Of a stretch of 64,000 bases of DNA, positions 1-9,134 are shown piece after piece; the first letter of the stretch is position 1, and each line of letters starts with the position of its first letter. A program made the translations under genes and the position numbers. Under the pieces are notes generated by a model. The model was not told the origin of the DNA. It did not search any database and was given only the letters and a program-made list of their open reading frames with translations. The stretch comes from Desulfofarcimen acetoxidans DSM 771 (GTDB taxonomy: Bacteria; Bacillota; Desulfotomaculia; Desulfotomaculales; Desulfofarciminaceae): positions 2,852,001 to 2,916,000 of the forward strand of contig NC_013216.1 of NCBI RefSeq assembly GCF_000024205.1, written 5' to 3'.

Positions 1-135
1 CCTTTCGTTATTGCATCTGATTATATTTTGCCACATCATAGAGGCTTTGGCAAACATTTTATTAGTACACAAAACAAGGCCGCCATTCATCCCACCACCT
101 TAGAGGTGGGGGAATTCTGGCGGGGTTTGGTTAAA
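1..135 (-). mobile_element. IS200/IS605-type left-end fragment at window edge
   Basis: Positions 1-135 are almost identical to 59863-59997, the segment upstream of the tnpA remnant in the IS605-type element near the other end of the window. Both contain the palindrome CCACC..TTAGAGG..GGTGG and end in GTTAAA before the sequences diverge. This is therefore the left (tnpA-side) end of a second copy whose body would lie outside the window to the left. Direct sequence comparison; the family assignment follows from the tnpA/tnpB genes of the other copy. Confidence 0.8.
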
Positions 136-157
136 GATTAATCGCAGCTAACCAAAA

Positions 158-190
158 ATAAAAATCCGTTACACAGAGTGTAACGGGTTT
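158..190. terminator. Rho-independent terminator
   Basis: Perfect 9-bp stem CCGTTACAC / GTGTAACGG with a 3-nt loop, A-rich on the left and T-rich on the right, so it can act in both directions. It lies about 40 bp past the stop codon of the minus-strand CoA-disulfide reductase gene. Confidence 0.8.
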
Positions 191-227
191 TTATTTTTTA
201 TTTTTACCGAGAAAGTTTTCTCAAATA

Positions 228-1916
228 TTAATCATAATCATAAGGCCAGCCCTCAAAGCCTGTCTCCAGATATTTAACATCATTATAACCCGCACCTTTA
301 AGAGTGCAGGCAGCTTCATAGCTACGGCCACCCATAGCACAAAGGACCACAATTTCCTTATCCTTAGGTATCTCGGAGAGCCTGTATCTCAGTTCATGCA
401 AAGGTATCAACATGCCTCTCTTGTCTTCAATATGACGAGACTGGTAGCCCTGCTGTGTCCGAACATCCAGAAGCACAAAATCATCACCGCGTTCAAGCTT
501 CTCTTTGAGTTCCCTGGCAGAAACAGAGGCAGTCAACCCATCGATTTTATTACGTACTGTGTTAGCTGTATGAGCCGCCATATCGATAGGAGTTGAGAAG
601 GGAGGCGCATAGCCCAGGTCAATGTTATAAAAGTCCTCCAGAGTGGCGCCAAAAGTAATTGCTGCAGCCAAAACATCAATGCGTTTGATTACATCACCTT
701 TGCCTAAACCCTGTGCTCCTAAAAGGCGCCCGGTTTTTGCATCACTTATAATCTTCAGAATCATTTGGCCATGCTTGTTATGATAATGGGTTCTGTCATG
801 ATTGGCATTGGCGGCTGTGGCTATCTCAAAACCAGCATCCAGCGCTTGCTGTTCGCTTAAACCGGTTCGACCTATATTAATACCGCCTATTTCCAAAACG
901 GCAGTACCTAAAATGCCTTTAAACCTGGACTTTTTGCCTGCAATATTGTCCGCCACTATTCTGCCCTGCTTATTGGCTGTTGAAGCCAGCGGCACAAATA
1001 CTTTACGACCGGTTATAATATTGGTGTTTTCCACACAGTCACCGGCAGAATAGATATCCGGGTCACTGGTCTGCATAAATTCATTGACAGCTATGGCACC
1101 TGTCTCACCGATGGTAAGACCTGCCTTACGGGCCAGTTCTACATTGGGTCTAACTCCCACAGCCACAAGCACCATGTCGGCGTCAATGGTTCCCTTGTCG
1201 GTCACTATACCTGTTACATTGCCATCTTCATCGCCCTCTAACTTCTGTACAGTGTGTTCCAAGGCAAACTCCATACCCATATCTTCCAACTTAGTCTTCA
1301 GTGAAGCAGCCATTTCAGGATCAAGGATGCCCGGCAAAAGTTGCTCCCTGAGTTCTACAACTGTCGGGAAGAGTTTTTTTCCTACCAGCGCATCCGCAGT
1401 TTCCATGCCAATTAAGCCAGAACCGATGATTACCGGCATCTCCACATCCGCGTTTTCTAAAAATTCTTTTAGAGCCACGGCATCGTCAGGGTGGTATAAC
1501 TTAAATACTTTTTTTAGATTTAAACCTTCAATAGGTGGATTAATCGGTGTTGATCCGGTAGCCAGTACCAGTTGATCATATTCAATATAGGATTCCACCC
1601 CGGTGGCAAGATCCTTCATTAATACTTTTTTATTCTCACGGTCTATGGACAAGGCTTCTGTTCCGGTAAGTACTTTAACTCCTTTTTCATTTAAAAAAAA
1701 GTCTTTATTGCGAATGGCCCCGTAAGAGGTGGAAACTAACTCGTCCAGTTTTCTCACATGTCCGGATACATATAAGGGCATGCCGCAACCGGCATAAGAT
1801 ATTATATTACTTTTCTCTATAACGGTAATTTCCGCATCAGGCATAACCCTGCGGGCACGGGCAGCAACTTTAGGACCTGCCGCAACCCCGCCCACAATAA
1901 CTATTTTTTTTGACAA
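228..1916 (-). CDS. CoA-disulfide reductase / NADH-dependent persulfide reductase with C-terminal rhodanese domain
   Basis: A 562-residue FAD flavoprotein of the pyridine nucleotide-disulfide oxidoreductase class. The N-terminal FAD-binding motif GGVAAG is at residues 9-14; the single redox cysteine of the CoADR/Npsr type is C44 in YAGCGMP; an NAD(P)H motif GSGLIGMETA lies near residue 165 and the second FAD motif SAGDC near 291. The last ~95 residues are a rhodanese domain with catalytic loop CAMGGR (C526). Enzymes with this fusion reduce CoA disulfide, CoA persulfide or polysulfide with NADH in the cytoplasm, which suits an anaerobic sulfur-metabolising host. Start is TTG at 1916, preceded by AAAGGCGGGGG; no ATG is available nearby. 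Single-gene unit closed by the hairpin at 158-190. Substrate (CoA disulfide, persulfide or O2) cannot be told from sequence. Confidence 0.9.
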   Translation of the reverse strand: MSKKIVIVGGVAAGPKVAARARRVMPDAEITVIEKSNIISYAGCGMPLYVSGHVRKLDELVSTSYGAIRNKDFFLNEKGVKVLTGTEALSIDRENKKVLMKDLATGVESYIEYDQLVLATGSTPINPPIEGLNLKKVFKLYHPDDAVALKEFLENADVEMPVIIGSGLIGMETADALVGKKLFPTVVELREQLLPGILDPEMAASLKTKLEDMGMEFALEHTVQKLEGDEDGNVTGIVTDKGTIDADMVLVAVGVRPNVELARKAGLTIGETGAIAVNEFMQTSDPDIYSAGDCVENTNIITGRKVFVPLASTANKQGRIVADNIAGKKSRFKGILGTAVLEIGGINIGRTGLSEQQALDAGFEIATAANANHDRTHYHNKHGQMILKIISDAKTGRLLGAQGLGKGDVIKRIDVLAAAITFGATLEDFYNIDLGYAPPFSTPIDMAAHTANTVRNKIDGLTASVSARELKEKLERGDDFVLLDVRTQQGYQSRHIEDKRGMLIPLHELRYRLSEIPKDKEIVVLCAMGGRSYEAACTLKGAGYNDVKYLETGFEGWPYDYD

Positions 1917-2040
1917 AATGCCCCCGCCTTTCTTTTTAAGTTTTGCAATATTATTGTACCAAAAACACCTTTAATTATGAAATTTATTCCTAAACCTAAC
2001 GATTATTCTAGTGTTCCGCACTTAAAATGTCAATAGTTAT

Positions 2041-2151
2041 CAAGAAAGTCGTCTTAAGCGACTTTAGAGCAGCCGCAGACACTCGCGCTTGCTGTAAATT
2101 ATGCAGTATTAACCTTAACTTATCCAAAGATCCATGATGAGCATAATTTCC
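2041..2151 (+). repeat. Dispersed structured repeat, copy 1
   Basis: First of six copies (plus one hairpin fragment at 25636) of an intergenic repeat (others near 20915, 22229, 38249, 44879 and 47280). It starts with an AAGAAAGTCG-type hairpin whose arm returns as CGACTTT, continues through a CACTCGCGC segment, and ends with an AATTATGC ... GCATAATTT inverted repeat; between the arms is TTATCCAAA, one mismatch from a DnaA box. It lies between two minus-strand genes and contains no coding potential I could see. Confidence 0.7.
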
Positions 2152-2157
2152 AAGAAT

Positions 2158-2198
2158 AATAAAAAAGACAGTAGTCTAATATGCTACTGTCTTTTTTG
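2158..2198 (-). terminator. Rho-independent terminator of the CD1247-type gene
   Basis: A 12-bp stem AAAAGACAGTAG / CTACTGTCTTTT with a 9-nt loop lies immediately after the stop codon at 2202. T-runs flank both sides, so it is effective on the minus strand. Confidence 0.85.
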
Positions 2199-2201
2199 TT
2201 A

Positions 2202-2666
2202 TTAAATTATATCGGAGGATTTTTTATTAATGTAAGAATGTCCCTCAATCATTTCATTTCCGCCCGTCAGTGGCTGGTCATCATTGATAAACACCACAGT
2301 ATCACAAGACGGACAGGTTACTTCAATAACATCCTCATCCTCTAAAATGTCTGAATCAAAACAAACTGTTTCACCGCACTCGGGACAATCTACTTCAACA
2401 TATTCTGCACCGTCATGCTCACAAGTACATGACCTGTCATCGTAGTAATCATCTTCCAGAGAAAGGAGGTCTTCATCAATTCTCTCCATGTACTCCTCCA
2501 TTTGCTCCTGTGAATCTTCGATAACGTCCATTGTATCTACAATATCTTCTAATACATCAATTATGCCCTGCAGCACCTTGCCCTCTTTAGAAGCACCATC
2601 CAGATCAAGTCCTTCGGAAAGCCCCTGAAGATAAGCTACTCTTGATCTAAGATCAGACATAAGCAT
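2202..2666 (-). CDS. CD1247-type protein with zinc-ribbon C-terminus
   Basis: A 154-residue acidic protein. Residues 4-75 form a helical, probably coiled-coil region beginning SDLRSRVAYLQGL, the pattern of the CD1247 N-terminal domain found in Clostridia next to efp. The C-terminal half has four cysteines in two CxxC pairs (CPECG and CPSCD), i.e. a zinc ribbon, preceded by a CTCEHD segment. No enzyme motif is visible; a regulatory or scaffold role is only a guess. AAAGGGGGT lies 4 nt before the ATG at 2666 (an in-frame ATG two codons later is also possible). It is 119 bp downstream of efp on the same strand, with its own terminator. Confidence 0.7.
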   Translation of the reverse strand: MLMSDLRSRVAYLQGLSEGLDLDGASKEGKVLQGIIDVLEDIVDTMDVIEDSQEQMEEYMERIDEDLLSLEDDYYDDRSCTCEHDGAEYVEVDCPECGETVCFDSDILEDEDVIEVTCPSCDTVVFINDDQPLTGGNEMIEGHSYINKKSSDII

Positions 2667-2752
2667 TTTACCCCCTTTGATTAATAGTTAGCCGATATGC
2701 AGCATTGACTCTATTAGTATGACTCAGCAAAGAGGGTTTTAAACATATATTT

Positions 2753-2780
2753 CCTAATGATTGAATTTTGCAATCATTAG
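2753..2780 (-). terminator. Hairpin downstream of efp
   Basis: CTAATGATTG / CAATCATTAG forms a perfect 10-bp stem just after the efp stop codon. There is no proper T-run after it on the minus strand, so it may be a weak terminator or an mRNA-stabilising hairpin. Confidence 0.5.
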
Positions 2781-2785
2781 CTTAT

Positions 2786-3343
2786 TTAGGCCCGCTTAAT
2801 ATAATTTCCTGTTCTGGTATCTATTTGCAGGACATCTCCCACATTAATAAAGAAGGGCACCTGAACCACATAGCCCGTTTCAAGAGTGGCAGGCTTAGAT
2901 CCGCCGGAAGCTGTGTCACCTTTTATACCTGGTGCGGTATCCGTTACTTCCAGTTCAACAAAATTGGGTAAGTCAAAACCAATGGGCTTTTCTTGAAAGG
3001 TTTGTATGGTGATGAGCATATTTTCTTTGAGATACTTTACTGCATCCCCTAATTCCTCTCTATTCATGGACATCTGATCAAAGGTTTCCATATCCATAAA
3101 GTTATAACTCGTACCGTCGTTATACAGATACTGCACTTCTTTGCGCTCAACGCGCCCCTTATGAAGCTTTTCACCGGCGTTAAAGGTTTTGTCCACAACT
3201 GCGCCGGTACGCATGTTTCTCAGCTTTGAACGTACAAAGGCAGCACCTTTGCCGGGTTTAACGTGTTGAAAATCAACAACTTGATAAATATCATTATCAA
3301 TTTCGATGGTTAGACCGGTGCGGAAATCGTTAGTGGATATCAA
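2786..3343 (-). CDS. efp: Elongation factor P
   Basis: A 185-residue EF-P of standard length. It binds ribosomes stalled at polyproline and helps peptide-bond formation. The N-terminal KOW-like domain carries the conserved tip loop KPGKGAAF with the modifiable lysine at K32, followed by two OB domains; the C-terminus ends in the usual [17 protein letters not shown]. Start is TTG at 3343 with a strong AAGGAGG nine bases upstream. It follows the M24 peptidase gene on the same strand (74 bp), the common Firmicute order aroQ-pepQ-efp. Confidence 0.97.
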   Translation of the reverse strand: MISTNDFRTGLTIEIDNDIYQVVDFQHVKPGKGAAFVRSKLRNMRTGAVVDKTFNAGEKLHKGRVERKEVQYLYNDGTSYNFMDMETFDQMSMNREELGDAVKYLKENMLITIQTFQEKPIGFDLPNFVELEVTDTAPGIKGDTASGGSKPATLETGYVVQVPFFINVGDVLQIDTRTGNYIKRA

Positions 3344-3416
3344 TGCTTGCTCCCTCCTTGAAATAACAAAATCCCTCAGATAAGTCTTATTTAAATCCTT
3401 TATGTGTATTCCAGAG

Positions 3417-4490
3417 CTAGAATATTTCCATTAAATTCATCTTTGGTGATCTGGTCAGTATTTGACAACCGTTTTCTTCTACAACAACTGTATCTTCAAT
3501 GCGGACACCGCCCCAATCCGGTATGTATATGCCGGGTTCAATGGTAACTACCATGCCTGGCAGCAGAATAGTTTCATCTTTTGCGGCCAGCCGGGGGTTT
3601 TCATGAATATTTAAACCCAGCCCGTGTCCCGTGCTGTGACCGAAGTTTTCACCGTAACCATAAGAAGCAATAATGTCACGGGCGGCTTTATCCACCTCAC
3701 TGGCCTTTATACCGGACCTGACAGCAGCCAGAGCTGCTATTTGAGCTTCCAAAACTATACGGTAAATTTCAGACTGCTTGGCGGTTGAAGTTCCTATTAA
3801 TACCGTACGTGTGATATCTGAATGATAGCCCTGGTAAACAGCACCGAAATCCATGGTCAGCAATTCTCCCGGTTTTATTAATTTTTCTGAGGCTACTCCG
3901 TGCGGCATAGAACTTCTGGTGCCGGAAGCAACAATAAAAGTGAAAGCGGCCTTTTCCGCTCCGGCCCGGCGCATAAAAAACTCCAACTCCAGTGCCAACT
4001 CTATTTCAGAAACACCGGGTTTAATCAGGGGAAGAATATTGGCAAAAGCATCGTCGGCTATTTTAACTGCCCGGCCTATCTTATTTATCTCTGTATTGTC
4101 TTTAACTAATCTTAAAGCTTCGACAAATTCATTAACCGGGTGAACGGTTATGTCTTGCAAGCTCTCTTTTATGGCTATAAACTGCTTATAGGTAATATAG
4201 TCACCTTCACAGGCCAGTCTATATGATTTTGACGGAGTAATAAATTCCAACAGCTTTTCGGTAAATAAACCGGTAAAGGTTATTATCTCGTAATCCGGTG
4301 CCTGTGCCGCTGCCTGCTCACGATAGCGAAAGTCTGTTAATAAAATAGCTCGCCGGGCATCAATGAATAAAATACCGGAAGTGCCTGTAAAACCACTGAG
4401 ATACAACCTGTTTCCAGGATTTATAACCACTATGGCATCTAAAGCTGCTTTATTCAACAATTTCCGCACCGCATTAATCCTGTTTATCAT
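3417..4490 (-). CDS. pepQ: M24 family aminopeptidase P / Xaa-Pro dipeptidase
   Basis: A 357-residue creatinase-fold metallopeptidase that removes residues next to proline in the cytoplasm. The N-terminal non-catalytic domain (about residues 1-125) is followed by the pita-bread catalytic domain. All five dinuclear-metal ligands are present: the aspartates of MDFGAVY and SDITRT, the histidine of GHSTGHGLG, and the glutamates of TIEPGIY and GVRIEDT. ATG at 4490 is preceded by AAAGGGGT. It lies 30 bp after aroQ and 73 bp before efp on the same strand, so the three genes probably form an operon. Exact specificity (PepP versus PepQ) is not decidable. Confidence 0.92.
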   Translation of the reverse strand: MINRINAVRKLLNKAALDAIVVINPGNRLYLSGFTGTSGILFIDARRAILLTDFRYREQAAAQAPDYEIITFTGLFTEKLLEFITPSKSYRLACEGDYITYKQFIAIKESLQDITVHPVNEFVEALRLVKDNTEINKIGRAVKIADDAFANILPLIKPGVSEIELALELEFFMRRAGAEKAAFTFIVASGTRSSMPHGVASEKLIKPGELLTMDFGAVYQGYHSDITRTVLIGTSTAKQSEIYRIVLEAQIAALAAVRSGIKASEVDKAARDIIASYGYGENFGHSTGHGLGLNIHENPRLAAKDETILLPGMVVTIEPGIYIPDWGGVRIEDTVVVEENGCQILTRSPKMNLMEIF

Positions 4491-4520
4491 TTCATACCCC
4501 TTTGGTGGTTGCTAAAAAGC

Positions 4521-4958
4521 CTATTTTTTAATATAGACAGCTGCCATTTGTACTGCCAACAGATAACTATGCAGGCCAAACCCGCAGATTTGTCCCACTG
4601 CTACCGGTGCAATTACAGAATGATGGCGAAATTCTTCTCTGGCATGAATATTAGATAGATGAACTTCAATTGTTGGTATTTTTACAGCGGCAACAGCATC
4701 TCTCAGGGCATAGCTGTAATGAGTCAAAGCACCCGGATTTATGATAATCGCAGCGATATCCCCGCCAAATGCCTGGTGTATTCTTTCAATTAAAGCTCCC
4801 TCATAATTGGATTGCATGAATTCGACTTCTATACCTATTTGCTGGCAATAAACCTTAACCTTTTCATTAATATTGTCTAAAGTTAAATTACCGTAGATTT
4901 CAGGTTCTCTTAAGCCCAGCATGTTCAGATTCGGTCCGTTAAGTATTAATAATTTCAA
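4521..4958 (-). CDS. aroQ: 3-dehydroquinate dehydratase, type II
   Basis: A 145-residue protein of typical length that dehydrates 3-dehydroquinate to 3-dehydroshikimate in the shikimate pathway. Diagnostic motifs are ILNGPNLNMLG at the N-terminus, the flexible-loop REPEIYG with catalytic Y22, INPGALTHYSYALRDA, and EVHLSN with catalytic H100, then GFGLHSY near the end. Start is TTG at 4958 with GCAGGTGG upstream. It heads the aroQ-pepQ-efp group; aroE and aroK are 44 kb away in the same orientation. Confidence 0.97.
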   Translation of the reverse strand: MKLLILNGPNLNMLGLREPEIYGNLTLDNINEKVKVYCQQIGIEVEFMQSNYEGALIERIHQAFGGDIAAIIINPGALTHYSYALRDAVAAVKIPTIEVHLSNIHAREEFRHHSVIAPVAVGQICGFGLHSYLLAVQMAAVYIKK

Positions 4959-5070
4959 AATTATTCACCACCTGCTGTCACTGTCCATAATTTTACCATA
5001 ATTTGCGCCTGCTTGCAAAGACAAAAGAGGGCAGCGACACATGCTGCGAAGATGAATAATTTTAGTTTTG

Positions 5071-6414
5071 CTAATGCCCGCTGACGGTAATCCCTTCAAT
5101 TCTCAACGTGGGAGCACCTTTCCCACCAAAAAATTTCAAATCGCTGCCAACCCCGTTCACACTTGATAGCAAAGTTATTATATTGCCTGCGATGGCTACA
5201 CCCCTCACCGGTTTAGTGATTTGCCCGTTCTCAATCAATAAACCTGAAACACCCACGGAAAAGTCACCGGAAATTGGATTTGCCGTGTGCATACCCATTA
5301 CTTCAGTAACAAACAAACCCGAATTAACAGCTTTAACTAAGTCACCGGGAGAGCAATTACCCGGTTCTATATAAAAATTTGTCGTACCTACTTCCGGCGT
5401 ACCTTTAAACGAACCTCTTACCCCGTTGCCGGTTGAAACAACCCCATCCTGTTTAGCCGTATAAGTATTATAAAGGTAAGCTTTTAACTCACCGGACTTA
5501 ATCAGCACTGTTTTTGCCGTGGGCACACCTTCACCGTCAAAAGGAGCGGAAGCTATGCCTCCCGGCAGGGAACCGTCATCAACTACGTTAATAAGCTCTG
5601 AAGCTACCTTCGAGCCTATTTTGTTGGCAAATAAAGATCGGCCTTTCTGTACAGCTTCAGCCGTGAAAGAAGATGACATTAAACCCAGAAAACCGGCAGC
5701 TACATAAGGCTCCAACACAACACTCACCTTCCTGGTTGAGACAGGCTGTGCACCGAGCATGCGCACAGCCTTTAATGCGGCTTCCCGGCCAATTGCTTTA
5801 GGATTTAAGTCCTTGTATTTTAATCGGTAATCCATAGCAAAACCGGTTTGGGAGTCATCCCCATCAACAGCAACCAGCGCAAGGTAAATACCGCAATATG
5901 TTGACTGGCAAGATGCAGCCAGACCGTGGGAATTGGCTATAACAACTGAGGATATACTATCGCTGTAAGAGGAACTCTCTATAATCTTAACTCTCGGGTC
6001 ATAATCCCTGGCTGATTTCTCCATAGCCACAGCCAAAGCTATTTTATCTTCTACCGGTATAGCGGCAATATCCGGGTCAAATGTATCCATCTGCTCGTAT
6101 TTTTCGACTTTTTCCGGCAAACCGTTATGGGCGTCGGCCGCAATTTGAGCTGAGTTATCCTTTGCCTGCCTTACACATTCCGCAAGCCCTGCTTCTGTAA
6201 GATCAGTAGTAAAGGCAAAACCTGTTCGACCGCCAATGAAAACTCTCAGCCCCAGTCCCCTGTCCTCTGCCATAACCATTGTATCAACCTTACCGCCTCT
6301 TACCTCTATATCTAATTCTTTGCTATAGCTTAAATAAGACTCTGCCATTTCAGAGCCTTGCTTTACAGCTAAATCAACCACAGAACGCGCAATATTTAAA
6401 TTTTCATTTTCCAT
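5071..6414 (-). CDS. tldE: TldE/PmbA-family metalloprotease subunit
   Basis: A 447-residue TldD/PmbA-family protein. The TldD-TldE heterodimer is a zinc protease acting on unfolded or modified peptides; TldE lacks the HExxxH ligands and forms the channel with TldD, consistent with the absence of that motif here. Conserved blocks include RGLGLRVFIGGRTGFAFTTD near the N-terminus, DGEGVPTA and a GNCS..DLV segment near the C-terminus. An in-frame reading extends 16 codons further upstream, but ATG at 6414 is preceded by AAAGGAG at eight bases and gives the family N-terminus. Its presumed partner tldD lies just upstream at 7010-8440, with an oppositely oriented DUF3243 gene between them. Confidence 0.9.
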   Translation of the reverse strand: MENENLNIARSVVDLAVKQGSEMAESYLSYSKELDIEVRGGKVDTMVMAEDRGLGLRVFIGGRTGFAFTTDLTEAGLAECVRQAKDNSAQIAADAHNGLPEKVEKYEQMDTFDPDIAAIPVEDKIALAVAMEKSARDYDPRVKIIESSSYSDSISSVVIANSHGLAASCQSTYCGIYLALVAVDGDDSQTGFAMDYRLKYKDLNPKAIGREAALKAVRMLGAQPVSTRKVSVVLEPYVAAGFLGLMSSSFTAEAVQKGRSLFANKIGSKVASELINVVDDGSLPGGIASAPFDGEGVPTAKTVLIKSGELKAYLYNTYTAKQDGVVSTGNGVRGSFKGTPEVGTTNFYIEPGNCSPGDLVKAVNSGLFVTEVMGMHTANPISGDFSVGVSGLLIENGQITKPVRGVAIAGNIITLLSSVNGVGSDLKFFGGKGAPTLRIEGITVSGH

Positions 6415-6607
6415 CAAAACATCTCCTTTCCATTCCATATCGTTAGTATAATTCAACAACAATCAGTATATTCCTTTCCATTCCGTGCATTACTTAACAT
6501 AATACGGAGAACAAGCCGCAGCAAAATATTTAAGTCTATGAATAAATTCAGTCAAAGGGTAAAAAATAACATTACACTTTAATATATGTCTGAAAGGACG
6601 TGATTGC

Positions 6608-6877
6608 ATGCTGCAATTTGGTCAAATTACTACTCAGATTGCCAATTGGGACAATTGGAAAAAATTTTTAGGACAGGCTGTTGAGTATGCCAACGAACTG
6701 GGTGTCCCCAAGGAGAGAATATCTGCTTTGGCCCAGCAGGCGGGAGATATTCTAGCTTCCAGTGTACCTACCGCCAACCCGGAGCAGCAGACACTTAAAG
6801 AATTGTGGCAGGTAGCTAATGAACAGGAAAAACAAACCCTGGCCACTTTAATGACAAAGTTAGTTTCCGGCAGATAA
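6608..6877 (+). CDS. DUF3243 family protein (YmfJ-like)
   Basis: An 89-residue soluble protein with the DUF3243 pattern: a WDNWKKFLG segment early, then residues resembling a small helical fold ending in LKELWQVANEQEKQTLATLMTK. Relatives occur in Bacillus (YmfJ) without known function. ATG at 6608 is preceded by GAAAGGA. It is transcribed opposite to both tldE and tldD, lies between them, and has its own promoter region and terminator (6884-6920). Confidence 0.8.
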   Translation: MLQFGQITTQIANWDNWKKFLGQAVEYANELGVPKERISALAQQAGDILASSVPTANPEQQTLKELWQVANEQEKQTLATLMTKLVSGR

Positions 6878-6883
6878 GATTGG

Positions 6884-6920
6884 AGCCGGTCAGCTGAAAA
6901 AATAGCTGGCCGGCTGTTTT
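6884..6920 (+). terminator. Rho-independent terminator of the DUF3243 gene
   Basis: A 12-bp GC-rich stem AGCCGGTCAGCT / AGCTGGCCGGCT (one G-T or mismatch) followed by GTTTT, seven bases after the stop codon. Confidence 0.88.
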
Positions 6921-6958
6921 ATAATCAAGCAAATTTAGGGTAACTTTCCTGCTGCGCA

Positions 6959-7003
6959 GAAAAAAGACAGCTCCTTCTTCTTAAAAATCGAAAGCTGTCT
7001 TAT
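6959..7003 (-). terminator. Rho-independent terminator of tldD
   Basis: Stem AAGACAGCT / AGCTGTCTT, read on the minus strand followed by TTTTTT, lies just after the tldD stop codon at 7010. Confidence 0.85.
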
Positions 7004-7009
7004 TCTTTA

Positions 7010-8440
7010 TTATAGCCTGCGTATTTGCTTAATTTGTTCACTGCCGTCAGCATCGTGCGAAGTACCGCCAACAACTATCTCCGGAATATGTATGGTCGGC
7101 TGAGCGTCACTGACCGGTACACCTTGCCCATCTTTGCCACAGGTTCCAATACTGAAACCCAAGTCACTGCCTACCATATCGATAATCTGCAGTACTTGAG
7201 GCCCGTTTCCGGTTAAAGTGGCCCCTCGTACCATAGGTCCAACATCACCGTTTTGAATCAAGTATCCTTCCGCCACATCGAAAACAAAATCACCTGTAGT
7301 AGTATTCACCTGTCCCCCGCCCATTTTTTTAATCAGTAAACCCGACTTGGTCTCACGAATAATTTTTTCTGGATCGGTCTTGCCTTGAGCAATATAAGTA
7401 TTGCCCATTCTAGGGATAGGCTTGTGCTGGTAAGATTCGCGCCTGCCATGACCATTAGACTTTCGATTGTCTTTCTTAGCGGACAGCCTGTCATACAAAT
7501 AATCCTCTAATACACCGTTTTTAATCAGGGTTACCGGCTCTGCCAGGATTCCCTCATCATCTACGGCATAAGAACCATACTTTTTGCTCATAGTCGCGTC
7601 ATCTATCACGGAAACCAGATCCGATGCCACTTTTTGACCTTTTTTGCCTGCATATACTGACAGCTCTTTTTGAATCAAGTCTGCTTCCAGACCATGACCA
7701 CAGGCCTCATGCACCATCGTTCCCCCTGCTTCCCCGGACATAACCACAGGCATTTTACCGGCCGGAGCCGGTTTGGCAGAAAGCATAGAAACTGCCCGTC
7801 TGGCCACGCTTACAGCCAATTCATGAGGATCATAGATTTTAAATAATTCAAACCCACTCAGACCACCAACAGCGTCATAACCGGTTTGAATTACATCATT
7901 GTCAGATGCCACAACTTGCACCAAGAGTCTGGTGCGCATTCGCTCATCTTCAATATACTCCCCGTTGCTGTTAGCCATATTGACTTTAATAGTAGCATCC
8001 CCATAGCCTACAATTACTTGCTTGACAGCTTCATCACCTATAGAGCGGGCTGATTTATCGGCATCTTCCACCAGAGATACCTTCCTGGCAGTGGACACTT
8101 CACCTGGCGGTTCAGGAAAATCAAATGCCACTACCGGCTTTATAGTGCGCAAATCAATATTTATATCTCTTTGTTTTCCCTGAACCGCACTGCTGACAGT
8201 TTTTGCTGCGGCTAATAAACCGTTTTCACTTACATCATTGGTATAGGCAAAAGCAGTGTTCTCACCGGAAAGCACACGAATTCCGGCACCCAACTCCATA
8301 CCGGAATGAATACGTTCTATTTTCCCGGCTTCACAGCGTATACCTATAGCTTTTTTATTCTCAATAAATATGTCCGCAAAATCGCCGCCTTTTGACATAG
8401 AAGCTGCCAGCACTTTCTGCAGCAGTTTTTTATCAAACAA
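7010..8440 (-). CDS. tldD: TldD-family metalloprotease (catalytic subunit)
   Basis: A ~476-residue TldD. The zinc-binding HExxxH is clear in GTMVHEACGHGLEAD, and the third ligand region is the C-terminal GTCGKDGQGVPVSD block; the GHGRRESYQHKPIPRMGN segment is also conserved in the family. The reading frame stays open for 11 codons upstream (TTG at 8473, ATG at 8455), but neither has a ribosome site; GGAGGG sits seven bases before the TTG at 8440, giving the usual FDKKLLQKVLAAS start, so that start is chosen. Acts with TldE as a cytoplasmic protease. Ends in the terminator at 6959-7003. Confidence 0.9.
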   Translation of the reverse strand: MFDKKLLQKVLAASMSKGGDFADIFIENKKAIGIRCEAGKIERIHSGMELGAGIRVLSGENTAFAYTNDVSENGLLAAAKTVSSAVQGKQRDINIDLRTIKPVVAFDFPEPPGEVSTARKVSLVEDADKSARSIGDEAVKQVIVGYGDATIKVNMANSNGEYIEDERMRTRLLVQVVASDNDVIQTGYDAVGGLSGFELFKIYDPHELAVSVARRAVSMLSAKPAPAGKMPVVMSGEAGGTMVHEACGHGLEADLIQKELSVYAGKKGQKVASDLVSVIDDATMSKKYGSYAVDDEGILAEPVTLIKNGVLEDYLYDRLSAKKDNRKSNGHGRRESYQHKPIPRMGNTYIAQGKTDPEKIIRETKSGLLIKKMGGGQVNTTTGDFVFDVAEGYLIQNGDVGPMVRGATLTGNGPQVLQIIDMVGSDLGFSIGTCGKDGQGVPVSDAQPTIHIPEIVVGGTSHDADGSEQIKQIRRL

Positions 8441-8560
8441 GAGCAATCCCTCCATAAAAAATTCTCTGATCAAAAAGATACTTAAACAATAGTATTTTCC
8501 CGCCGGTTATTATTATACAAATAATGGCTGGGTTCTGTGCTCATTAAGCTTTTCTGAAGC

Positions 8561-9133
8561 TTAATTAAGATAAATGAGCATGGATATTTCCGCTTTAGCC
8601 CTGGCTTTAGGATTATCGCTTGTCAGAACTGCAATATTTATTTTTTTTATTTCAGTTAAGAACTGCTGGTGCTCCAACAAATCGACAAAAGATATGATTC
8701 CGGCTAAATCCCCGGCAACAACCAGAGTTACAGGCATCTCGCTATATAACTGCTTATTAACTATTTCTTGCGGGTGAAAGGAAAGGAGTTCTAACCCCGA
8801 TGTCATAGCTAGGTTGCCTGTTGTTTGCAATACCGTACCGTCATTTATCTCCTGCAAAAAATACTTATTATATTCCTCCATTTTCTGCTTATTTTTTTTC
8901 ACGGCTTGTTCGGTTGCATTCATGGAATTAAGCTGTTTATTCATGACAATAACTTTATTCTCATTAACCAGGAGTTGCTTTTTTATCAACCTGTATTCCT
9001 CAATTTGCGGAAATAATACATTTAATATAAAAACCACTATGATTAATACAATAAAAAAGCCGACCAGCAGCCTTTCCCTGCCTGACAGTTCTATTAGCTT
9101 ATTTTGGCATACATTAATTAGATTATACAACAT
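8561..9133 (-). CDS. pilO: PilO-like type IV pilus alignment protein
   Basis: A 190-residue bitopic inner-membrane protein: short cytoplasmic N-terminus, one membrane helix at about residues 24-43 (LLVGFFIVLIIVVFILNVLF), a coiled-coil stretch to about residue 90 rich in K/N/E, then a small alpha/beta ferredoxin-like periplasmic domain. This is the PilO/GspM architecture. It starts one base after pilN ends, and follows pilM-pilN in the canonical order. Sequence conservation of this family is low, so the call rests on architecture and order. Confidence 0.8.
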   Translation of the reverse strand: MLYNLINVCQNKLIELSGRERLLVGFFIVLIIVVFILNVLFPQIEEYRLIKKQLLVNENKVIVMNKQLNSMNATEQAVKKNKQKMEEYNKYFLQEINDGTVLQTTGNLAMTSGLELLSFHPQEIVNKQLYSEMPVTLVVAGDLAGIISFVDLLEHQQFLTEIKKINIAVLTSDNPKARAKAEISMLIYLN

Positions 9134-9134
9134 A

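Noticed and set aside
5108-5374. 88-codon open frame on the plus strand inside tldE
   Set aside because: It overlaps a well-supported gene on the opposite strand and has no ribosome site or recognisable product.
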